64,000 nucleotides of DNA, from positions 235,610-299,609 of the forward strand of contig PUQB01000248.1 of assembly GCA_003024785.1 (NCBI GenBank). Direction: 5' to 3'. This document shows positions 49,056-59,017 of this stretch, in pieces (position 1 is the stretch's first letter; each line of letters begins with the position of its first letter). The notes under the pieces were generated by a model. The model was not told the DNA's origin and made no database searches. It saw only the letters and a program-made list of their open reading frames with translations. The DNA comes from Selaginella tamariscina (taxonomy: Eukaryota; Streptophyta; Lycopodiopsida; Selaginellales; Selaginellaceae). The position numbers and the translations under genes are program-made.

Positions 49056-50515
49056 ACCTGAGTCTTTGCCACGGCGAAAAGCAATGAAACCACCAAGAGC
49101 AAACGTGCACTTGAGTTCTTCAAGCTTGGAAAGAACTCTGAAGATTTACCAACGCGATCTACAATGCCTTGAAGTAGAAACAAGTAGAAGAATCCACCGG
49201 CTCCGCCAAATAAGAACCCGCTTGCAAGTCTCTTATATCCTGCTACTCGTAGAATCCTACATATATATATACACATATACTAGCACCCACACACATATAC
49301 ACATTATTTACCAGCTCCGAGAGTGACTAGAAAAGCATCAGAAAGAAGTGAAGATTTCTTCAGTGACTCGTACTCTTTCATCCCTTGTTCTCTCATTTCT
49401 TCCTGGGCCCTTATATACCTGTAGAAAAACATTTATATAGTCAGACTCGTATACTACATATGTTTATATAATGAGAGAGAGAGAGAGAGAGATTACTCAG
49501 TACTGTTTTGGGTCCGTGGTTTTAACTCTATAGCAGAAACCTCACCACCATCCCCAAGAAGCTCACCATTGCCTTTGAAAATGTAAACAGACTCTTCTTC
49601 ATCTTGTGTTCTCTTTGTCACTCTAGCTTCGTCCATTCTCCACGTTCCTAACACACTCTTCACTCTCAACATGAGAAGTTCAATGTACATGTATGTACTT
49701 ATGATGCTGATGGTGTGTGACATATATCACACACACACACACACACACACATGTGTATATACCTGTTTCGGAACCGATCCAGAGTGCTTCCAGCTGACCC
49801 ATATCCGGTGCAAGAAACTCAAATACGTCAACATCGGCCTTCTGAAAACGCAAACCCTCATTATCCACGCATCTCAAAGTGCTGTTTCCTTGCTCCCCAA
49901 TCAAAGCAACCCAAATCCTCCCTCTAGCCACAGACAAATCAGAACCGCGACTCGTACTCGTGACCAGTTTGACCTTATACATAGAAATGCCGCCGTTTTC
50001 CGACGGATTGAATCCGGCAGAACTTCCGGCAGGGTCTGTATTGGGAAGAACCAATACCGGACACTTGTAAAAGCCGGATTTTTCTGCCTGTTCTTGTGTT
50101 CTAGAGCATCCGCCATCAGAAAACGGATTGAATCCGGTTCCGGCATGCTTGTAAATGCCGGATTTTTCTGACTGTTTTTGTATTCTATGTATGCTAACTA
50201 TGAATCGCTTACTTCTGTGTGAAATGCCCTTGTCTGCACCGTATCCCCCGTTTTCATGATCGGAAAACCGATCGAGTCCAGTAGAGCTTCCGGCAAGTTC
50301 TGTTGGAAAGAATCGATATCAGATGCTTGATTATGTGCCGTTTCTTCTGTTCTATGTATATAAATAACAGTGAATTGAGTAATTCTGTGTAGAATACCTC
50401 GATTGATGATGCCCCAATTCGGATGCCGGACTGTGAGCAGTGCCATTTCGTATAAGCCCAACAAAAAAATGAGCGCCAAATGATGAACCCTAGAAAACAG
50501 AGTTGCAAAGGCCAT
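48878..50515 (-). CDS. PLAT/LH2-domain membrane protein, unnamed
   Basis: Exons traced on the minus strand: about 50184-49763, 49662-49497, 49418-49312, 49242-49058 and 48985-48878 (stop TAA). All join in frame with GT-AG borders and no lesion. The first two encode a PLAT/LH2 beta-sandwich (YKVKLVTSTSRGSDL, GRIWVALIGEQGNSTLR, VDVFEFLAPDMGQLEALWIG, LGTWRMDEARV and VYIFKGNGELLG). Then a charged linker (RAQEEMREQGMKEYE) and three hydrophobic, glycine-rich segments (GGAGGFFYLFLLQG, LLLVVSLLFAVA and GGAVGFMVFKVAILL) that look like membrane helices. A plastid membrane protein is a guess from this layout. The start is unresolved. ATGs at 50515 and 50465 open frames, but the 5' part is a series of imperfect duplications and the linking introns would be very short. 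Confidence 0.72.
49019..49052. repeat. (CA)n microsatellite in PLAT gene intron
   Basis: CA tract directly after the donor of the exon ending at 49058. Confidence 0.9.
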
Positions 50516-51237
50516 CTGTCGTAAACCAATGCCACGTGATCTATGTACGTAGAATTATATTTTGCGTAAGTATACAGTTTAAACATATATTTAAAAGTAT
50601 CAAGCATAAGTTTATAAATATTAATTGTGTATATTAAAAATATATTTTATTATTGTTATATATACTTATATATAAATAGTTTTATTATATATAACATAAT
50701 AATAATAAATTTTTTATTTAAAAATTATTACCTAAAGTTACCTACCAACAAAAAAAATGCATGTTTAATTACATATTTATAAATCATTTAAAAATCTTTT
50801 AAGTTGAGTTTTAAGTTACTTCCTCTAGATTTAAGATAATTCTTTATAAGATTTATGCAAATTAAATATACTTTAATAATTTATAAATACAATATCATTA
50901 TAGAAAGATCAAGCAAGAACATAAACGATCGATTAGAAAAATTAGATTAATCAATATCAATGAATTCATTAAAACATTAATAATTTTTAATTTAAATTTA
51001 AAATAAAAAACCCTTACTAATTTTAAATTTAAAATTAAAATAATTAAATTTGAACTTTATAATTTTAATTTTAAAACTAATAATGTCAAATTTTAATATA
51101 ATATAATATATAATGTAAATAAATATTAATTGTTGACTAGAATGATCAACACATGACAACATGTGATTATTAAGCGGAATCTAACATTGCTATCCTATGT
51201 AAACAAAGTTAAGTCTTCAAATCCTAAGTTTTAAAGT
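50516..51237. other. AT-rich intergenic, upstream of PLAT gene
   Basis: No gene. Long runs of A and T only. Any promoter of the PLAT gene should lie at its left end, but no clear motif stands out. Confidence 0.6.
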
Positions 51238-51468
51238 TGAGAGAGGGTGAGAGTGAATACCAAATATGATTCGATTATGTTCGTCTCATATAAGGCATTT
51301 ATACTAACTGTCCTTGCCAAGATTAATGCACTTGGTGCCAAGTAAATCCTAGCGCCCAAATTAGTGCACTTGGTGCCAAGTCAATCCTAGCGCCACATGG
51401 TGCCTTCATGGCATAGATACTTAGGAGTTTACATGGTATATATCACATATATACCATGGAAACTTACA
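51238..51468 (-). repeat. Gypsy 3 LTR (3' LTR in element sense)
   Basis: 231 bp. Contains a tandem duplication of a unit of about 37 bp with GCACTTGGTGCCAAGT twice (51329 and 51366), which accounts for most of its extra length over the other LTR. Confidence 0.82.
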
Positions 51469-54400
51469 TCATCCCCCTCTTAAGACTCGATGTCTGCCTT
51501 CTCCTCCATGAATGAGTGTTTGTTGGTGAAACGATAATAACAGACACGCATGTGCAACATGTTGCAACTCCCAAATGCCATCACGACTCCTCAAGTGATA
51601 CACTTGCGTCCCCAACTGTTCTTCAACACTCCATGGCCCAACCTATTGCAGCTAAAGCCCTACTGTGTACGTTTGATTCCCTAACCTCGGAAACTTGACG
51701 AGAACCAAATTTCTCACTTGATATTGAGGTGGCGTTCAATTTCGTTGATTGTAAGTCTAATGCTGATACTCTTGCACATGGGCTAACTGTTCACCGCCTT
51801 GAACATACAATAAAGGGAGGACTTGATTTAAATGCTCCAACCACATACACCCATCCATGTACTATGCCTTTTGAGGAGTGATGCCAACTGCCAGTAGTAA
51901 CACATGTTCACGACCATACAGAGCTTTGAATGGAGAAATTCTTGTTAACTTGTGAGAGGCTGAAACATAAACAAATTGGAGATAGGGAAACCACATATCT
52001 TAATCTGTATGGTCATGGTTACATATTTGGTGAGCATGTCTTTAAAAGTTTTGTTTAACCGCTCCACCAAACCATCAATCTCAAGATGATAAGATGAGGC
52101 AAAGGATTGTCAGATCTATAATCATCGCATTAACAAAGTTACTACTTCCACTATCGGACCTAGTCCTTGATCCGATAAAATTTGCTCAAGGCAACCATGC
52201 CTTAGCACCACTTGAGCTAGCAAAACCTTAATGATAAAAGTTGTTGTGGCATCCAACAAAGCACACACTTTTACCCATTGAGTCAAGTAATCAGAGCACA
52301 CAATGATGTATCGATTACCAAACTACAATACATGAAACCTTCAACTCCAACATCTCCTTCACATAACGATTCAGGATATCCTTTTCTTTTAGAGAACATT
52401 GTTTGAGCTCGATCTTGATTGAGTGAGTTGTACTAGTCAGAATGTGATGTTGAGTAGTCAACGGGGGATTCACAACTCCTACAATGGGTTTGAATAGGTT
52501 TGGATTACCAACATGTCCTTGATGTCCTTGATGTCCTTGGCTTGTTGCTTTTGAAAAGGGTTCTTCCTTAGGCGCCATGGTGCCCTGCAACGTTGCCACC
52601 ACGCCATGTGGTGTCCTATATCCTGCAATGGAGGGCATCCTGGGACAGACAATGTGCACATCTTGAAATCACATCTCGCGTTGACCGCATGAAGCCAATT
52701 GACACCACACCACAGGCATGTGTACAACTCGATGTGATCAAGCAAAGGACTTCTTATCAGCAAATACTACCTTCAGAGTCCACTTGGCAGGTATTGTGTG
52801 CAAGTGCAAGGACTCAGCTATTAATCTATTAATGAAAGATATACCATATTCATAATCCATCAGGACTGAAACATGAGTTCCTTTTACCATACTTGAGAAC
52901 ATAAACATAAAATGCTCAGCATCAGGCAACTCAATCGGGGCCTTATGCCTGCACAAGCATGGAAGAACAAAGGAGCTTCAAGGAAGTGTTGACTACACAC
53001 AGGAGTCAAATTTCTCATAAGTGATGCAATGTACATAGTGCATGGGTCATACATTACTCTGCATTTCCGGTTGAGAAAGCATCTCAACTTCTTTTGCAGT
53101 CTCGATAGTGGCTACTTGATGTTGATTTGCACATGCTCTTGTAACATGTCCCCAACCTATGACCACGACCATGACCACGCCAACTAGCGCATTGGCCTCA
53201 GCCCTCCCATGGCATGAGGACTTGGCCTCCATCTAGACAACACCCACTTTCATCATGATAGGATCAAATGTTGAAGAAGTTCCAAGAACATGCGCCATCA
53301 CATGAACAGGACACACACTCCCCATGAGTTCTCACCAAGAACATGCGCCGGCACATGAATAGGACACACACATTGTGATGCTCCTAATGAGTTCTCAAAT
53401 CTTGTGCAATCCTCAGGGCCTCCTCCATAGTTGAGGGACAAAATCCCTCCACCAAGCCAGTTAAGTTAGGGCGAAGAGCTGACTACAACAAGCCCAACTA
53501 CACACATTTTGTCATACTCGGATCCACACGATTGACTAGGTTTTGGAACTTGATCCCGAATTGCTGAATGGTCTGTCCCGACACTTGCTTCAAGTCATGG
53601 AGTTTGCGAAAAACTGTAATAGAATCCTTAGGCTTAAGCTTACTTAAATCATTGGGACAAGCTATTCCAATCTTGTTGATCGATAACAGGGACACTATTG
53701 TATCATTGTAAGCCAAGTCCTTGCAAACACGTTGGGAACTCTCGCAATTGCTAAGATTCAAACCATTCATAGTAATAAGCAATCCCTTAAAAGTGTTCCC
53801 ACCAATGATACATGTCCACTTCAACTTCCCCCTTGAAAAACTTTGGACAAACATGTGGATTTATATCAGAGTTTTTACCTTGTGTCACAAAGGCGGCTTG
53901 CCAAGTGCCAACCATGGAATCCTCTCTCTAAAAACCCCACGAAATCTGGTAAAATAACCCATATTAAGAACCCAACCCTTAGGAACTTAAGCCCCTAGCT
54001 GACCAAGTTCACAAACGAGGCTCACCTTGTGAATTAGGACACACGAACTAGCCGAGCTACGGGTATTGTTCCTAGCTTGGCGTGGTTGAGACGACTAGAG
54101 CAAGGCCTCAACCACTAATTTTGCAGAACATGAACTCGGGCAATGCCTTTGAGCATGCGAGTAGGTTTTCGAGCCAAGGAATCTTACTAACTCCTTGGAA
54201 GTAACGTACCCATGTCTCAAAGGCGTGATCCTGCCAACGATAAGGATAGTCTAACCCAAAGGTGGGTTGTACCCATGTCGTGTGGAAGTTAGGGTGGCAC
54301 AACAGAGGGTTGCGCCTTGATGACACAAGCTTAGCTTGCACTTGTAGGAGGTTAACGAGCTCTCTTTTGAACCCAAGAAGCCTCACTACATATATTCTTG

Positions 54401-55013
54401 TGACGGACCCCCCCTGTTTTCCTAAGTGAGTTGGGCTGGCACGGAAATGTCAGCCCTTAGAGAAAATGGTTGTCCTAACCTAACCCCTAGGGGTTTAGGT
54501 GGGGTTAGGTCAACCCTAGGGGTGTCCCTAACCCTTATTTGCGAAGAACCCTAACCTGGAATGTCAAAACGGAAGAGAGTTTTTAAAATGTAAGTTCTAG
54601 TTTTGCCTAGAGTTTCCTACAAATACTTAATGACATCCGGCCATACCATCACTAGATACCCAAGTGCACTAAACGGGCATGTTTCTTACTATATTTAGGA
54701 TTTGTCACACAACTCAGTAAATAACAATAGTCAAACCCCAAAGTAAAGGGTAAAAACTATGACAATTTAAAATTGAAAGGTGTTAATTGGCACTTTGCTA
54801 CATATTGGTGTTCTACTACATACCTTGATGAATTTCTCATATGAGATTAGTTTGATTTGCCACACTCAACTATAACGCATTGAACAATTACAACCACCTT
54901 TTTTTGTTTGCCATCACGCTTGAAACAAATGAAGAATAATAACAAGGGGAGAGGGAGACAAAGAGGAACACAAAAAATTAAGCCTTTAAAAGACTACCCA
55001 ACTTTTCCACCAA

Positions 55014-55191
55014 TGAGAGAGGCGTGATAGTGAATACCAAATATGATCTAATTAAGTTTGTCTTATACAAGGCATTTATATTAAGTGTCAATGCCAAGAT
55101 TAATATAGTAAATCCTAGTGTCTATATTAGTGCTTATATGGCACAGATACCTAGGAATTTACGTGCCATATATATAATATGAAACTTTACA
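55014..55191 (-). repeat. Gypsy 3 LTR (5' LTR in element sense)
   Basis: 178 bp. Shares AGTGAATACCAAATATGAT and TGCCAAGATTAAT with 51238-51468. Strongly diverged. Confidence 0.8.
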
Positions 55192-55825
55192 ACGTGATTA
55201 CCATTTAAAGATGATTTCATATGTGCATTCACACTGTGAAATCACATACAGTAATTAACCCTCAGTAACCAGATTTTAAATAAGCTTAAATTTACCCTCC
55301 TATGAGTTTTTTCTTATTATTTAAATCAGATTTTTCAAACATATTAATATAAATAACTAACATTTTTAATTTAATTTATTTTATATAAAATAATTTAATA
55401 TAATTGACAGCCCTACAATTTAATTTATAGCTGCTAAATATAATGTTTATGTATGTACTTATTTTATTTTAAAATAAAATTTATTAAATTTAAATTAATA
55501 ACGTAAGGATAAAAGGGTTAAATGTTTTAAGACCCAAAAGATAACACGAAGAGACTAAAATAATTAAAATTAAATTATATAGTTTAATTTAAAAATAACA
55601 AGATACACTCTAATGTTAAGTTTGACACTGCATTGATCGAAATAATCGTTACAAAATCAATATTATTTGTGATGTGTGACATATTTTGAACAGTGTAAAT
55701 GGCATATGAACCAATAATAACACCATTTAAATGTTTAAACAATAACACCATTTTGACGTTATTTAAACTGTAATTGGTATTTTAAATTTTAAATTTATTT
55801 TATCGTTTTTAAATTCTTTTAAACG
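55192..55825. other. AT-rich intergenic, 3' of alpha-glucosidase
   Basis: No gene. A motif related to AACACCATTT recurs at 55720-55755, a minor duplication. It holds the likely 3' end of the alpha-glucosidase transcript. Confidence 0.6.
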
Positions 55826-56402
55826 TCACACCGTTTTCAAATAAATTTGAAAAGGCTTGCCCAACGGCAGGTTAAGGCCACTCAACTCATGTATCCCATG
55901 GTTACCCGGAACCAAACCCTTCCATATCGAGTTAACAAATAACTCACTGACATTTCCTGCTAATCCAGAACCAACTATAACCACCGTATTAACAATGCAC
56001 TTCTCCTCCATAGCAAACTCTCCATATCTTACCCGCGACCCAATAAAAACCCTATCTCTGCTCTTCTCCGCAGCAAACTCCACCACAGTCGACCGTCCAC
56101 GTGTAAGCTCCATCTCGACGTCCTCTCCGTTGTCGAGGAAAAGGCTCCCACTACCGTTGCCCTTCTCCGGAAAGGCTACCAAAAGGGTGAAAGGGCTCCT
56201 TCTCACCTCCGAGGTCGTCATCGCCTCCTGCTGCATGGGGACGATCGAGCCTCCCCGAACGTGAACGTTCGTGGAACTCAATAGAGCCGGGAGAGTGCGT
56301 GTGGAGCCGTGTGACGTAATCACTCTGGAGTGATTGCTGAAGTCGTACCACGTACCCTCTGGAAAATACGCTTCCACAGAGCTGGCACCTGCAATGAACA
56401 AG

Positions 56403-56449
<47 letters not shown>

Positions 56450-58697
56450 AGAAAGACAAACCTTTGTATAGAACAGGAGACACCATAACAGAGTTACCGA
56501 GCATGAACTGGGAATCGATTCCCAGGGTCCGGGAGTCCTCGGGAAACACAAAGAAGAGGGGTCTGGCAATGGGCCAACCCCGAGAATGGGCAGAGTACAC
56601 AAGAGTGTATAGATAAGGAAGCAACCTATAGCGGATCGAGAGTACATTCCTGGCGGATTCCGCCACGGATGCCCACATATACAGCTGGTGAGGGAGGGCG
56701 TGGATGTCGTTGTGGTTCCTGGAAAACGGGTAGAACGCACCGAGCTGTATCCAGCGGTTGCAGAGCTCCTCAGTTGTATTCCCGATAAACCCGCAGATAT
56801 CCGCGCCAACCATTGGGATTCCCACCATTCCCGAGTTCAAAATACTCACTATAGAGTATCTGAGGTCCTCCCACGTAGCACCGTTATCGCCGCTCCAGTG
56901 GGCGGTATACCGCCCAGAGCCGATGAAAGTCGATCTGGACAGCAGAAACGGCCGCTTTCCGGTCGTCTCCTTGAGGGCTGTGTTTGTTACTGTGGCCTCT
57001 GCAAGCCCGTACAGATTGTGCGCGTCGTACTCAAGGACTCCCCCGTAATGTGTCGCACTGGGAGAAACTGTTCTCCATCCAATGGGACGCTTAACCCCGT
57101 TGTTGTTTATAACAAAAGGAGGGTTTTCCCACTGGGAACTCGCATTAACCGAGCACACCAAGCAGCAGTCCGTGAAACAGTCAGTTTGGTTCCCCACCAC
57201 ACACGCGGTACCGGAGCAAAAATTTGAAGCCTCGTTCATGTCGATCCATAGCCCGTCGAACGGGATGATACCGTGGAAATCCGATATCTCCCTCGTCCAA
57301 TACGAGCTAGTCTTCGGGTTGAGGAAGTCAGGGAAATGTACTGGTCCCGGCCATACCTGACCCATGTATGGCTTCCCGTACATGTCCTTGATGAATATAT
57401 CTACCTCCTTCCCTCGTTCATATGCTGTGTAGTTGTCCTCCACTTTGATACCTATAGAGAAACGTATGTGCACGCGTGCGTGTGTGTGTGAGAGAGAGAA
57501 CTCACCTGGATCGATTATTATTACGTATTTCTGCTGGTTAGAGTGGAGCCGCTCCACAAAGGACTGCAACTTGTCCTTTGGGAAGTTAACTGGGTCGAGG
57601 GTGAAGTCCTTATAAGAGTCCATATAATCGATGTCTGTCCACATCACTTCGAGTGGTATACGTGCTAATGTATAGTTTGTAACCACGGACTGCAGCTCCT
57701 CCACGTTCTTGAAACCGTACTTGCACTGGTGAAAACCTGTCAATATAATATAATATGTATATATTGTGTGTGCGTGCACACACATGTGTATAAGTGACTT
57801 GCCTAACGACCAGTAAGGCATGGGTGCAGGTTTTCCAATGAGGTCCGTAAGCTGCTCGACTACTGATAACGATGTGGGTCCAGCAAAGAAGTAAAAGTCG
57901 AAGACGCCACCGAGGACTTTGTATGTTAAGGTGTCCGGTCCATATTCGATATCCATCCCGTTACTGTTGAGTAGAAGAACTCCATGTGAATACCCTTTAT
58001 ATGTAAGATTAGCACTCTCACACACACGCACGCACGCACACACCTTTACGCACGTCCATGTAGAAGGGCCACGAGCCATACAGATTGACGTCCGTAGTCT
58101 GTGCGGAAGTGTCCGATGTCCATAACGAGTAAGTGGCGTTCCGGAGCAGTGTAAACCCTCCTTTTCTGGTGCTCTCCCCGAGTCCGTACAGCCGTGCATA
58201 TCTCGGAACTGTTGTGGATACCTCGAGGTACTGGTCCTTGAAGGTGAGCCCTGTACCGGAACTGAATACGGCGTCGCCGGTGGACGTTCTAACGATGGAG
58301 AACGTGAATGGATCTTCCGTGTATACAAACTGTAAAGTCCGGAGAGAGGAGTTGTCCAGCCTTCTCGGCCGCGGGATGAGTGTATCTGGGACTTCCCATC
58401 TTGGCAGTCTCAAATCTGTTATGTGGACTCTCACACTGTCGCTCGATTCGTAACTATGGAGAAGAGGAAATGAGAATCACGCACGCACACGTACGCGCAC
58501 ACGTACCGTACAGTGAGTTTGAGATTCTGTATATCGGGCCCGTAAGTGTTGGAGGGTGTACGGATCTCGAGATGTGCAACAATGTCCCCGTGATTTTCTG
58601 TGATAGATTTGAGCTTGTATCCTCCTAAACTATAGACACTTACAAATAATAATTGGAGCACCAGCACAACCTTGAGAAAAGCTGAATAATTGGCCAT
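55826..58697 (-). CDS. GH31 alpha-glucosidase, secreted
   Basis: Six exons on the minus strand: 58697-58507, 58453-58044, 57994-57803, 57736-57506, 57451-56462 and 56388-55826. They total 2577 nt, 858 codons plus stop, without a lesion. N-terminal hydrophobic signal peptide ([20 protein letters not shown]). GH31 catalytic domain with [28 protein letters not shown], the nucleophile region [12 protein letters not shown] and the acid/base region [10 protein letters not shown]. The WTDIDYMD motif fits alpha-glucosidase rather than plant alpha-xylosidase. Cleaves terminal alpha-linked glucose from starch-type or glycan substrates in the wall, vacuole or secretory path. Length is normal for plant members. 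An upstream in-frame ATG at 58718 would add seven residues. Intron 3 has a GC donor. Confidence 0.95.
56406..56446. repeat. (TA)n microsatellite in last alpha-glucosidase intron
   Basis: About 20 TA units inside the 73-bp last intron (56389-56461). Confidence 0.95.
57737..57802 (-). other. GC-AG intron in alpha-glucosidase gene
   Basis: Minus-strand intron starting GCAAGT and ending TGACAG. Joining 57803 to 57736 restores the GH31 motif SLGFHQC in frame. No GT donor nearby gives this frame. Confidence 0.88.
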
Positions 58698-59017
58698 AAC
58701 ACTTTGTATATACACCATGTGTATATATCGACGTTATCTTCCCGTGGTTGGACTTTGTTGGACTTTATTGGATAAATTGCTAATTTTGATATATCATTGT
58801 CACAAAATATTATATACATATATATACAGAGAGACACCCTAGTATATGTGTCATACATAATCATACATATGAAATTAGGGGGCATATACTATCCATTGTA
58901 AGGGTATATACCAGAATTCAAACAGGTTAACATGGTAAATTCTAGCCGGCCAAAGAAAACCTAAAACAGAGGTTTAGGGTTTCAGGGTGTAGGGTTTGTG
59001 TGCGGCTGCGAGGAGGA
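58698..59017. promoter_or_regulatory. Bidirectional promoter, alpha-glucosidase/SPB1
   Basis: 320 bp between divergent starts. Near the SPB1 start are TTAGGGTTT (58974-58982), the plant telo-box AAACCCTAA in reverse, and the near copy GTAGGGTTT (58989-58997). Telo-boxes are common upstream of plant ribosome-biogenesis and ribosomal-protein genes, which fits SPB1. No site II (TGGGCY) element was seen. Confidence 0.7.

Larger units (their letters stand above)
51238..55191 (-). mobile_element. Ty3/gypsy element, gypsy 3, internally deleted
   Basis: LTRs at 51238-51468 and 55014-55191, with start and end sequences like gypsy 1 and 2 in element sense (TGTAAG to CTCTCA). TTGGTGGAA follows the 5' LTR, and AAGAGGGGGATGA precedes the 3' LTR. 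The interior, read on the minus strand, has gag (53498-53854, ITVFRKLHDLKQVSGQTIQQ), a decayed protease (VLMDYEYGISFI near 52840; DWLHAVNARCDF-like near 52680), the start of RT (VKEMLELKVS near 52335) and then directly integrase (YIIVCSDYLTQWVKV, near 52300). RT and RNase H are missing. No target duplication remains. Confidence 0.85.

Noticed and set aside
52315..52763. Gypsy 3 frames with repeated HQGHQGH as a novel protein
   Set aside because: They fall between the protease end and RT start of the element, and the short repeat comes from a GTCCTTGAT triplication.
54420..54560. CCCTAAC/CCTAGGGG-rich stretch resembling telomere repeat
   Set aside because: The units are irregular, on both strands, and only about 100 bp within the leader of gypsy 3. 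They do not form an array of the plant CCCTAAA unit.
55857..57491. Plus-strand open frames opposite the alpha-glucosidase
   Set aside because: They are antisense shadows of conserved GH31 exons and match no motif of their own.
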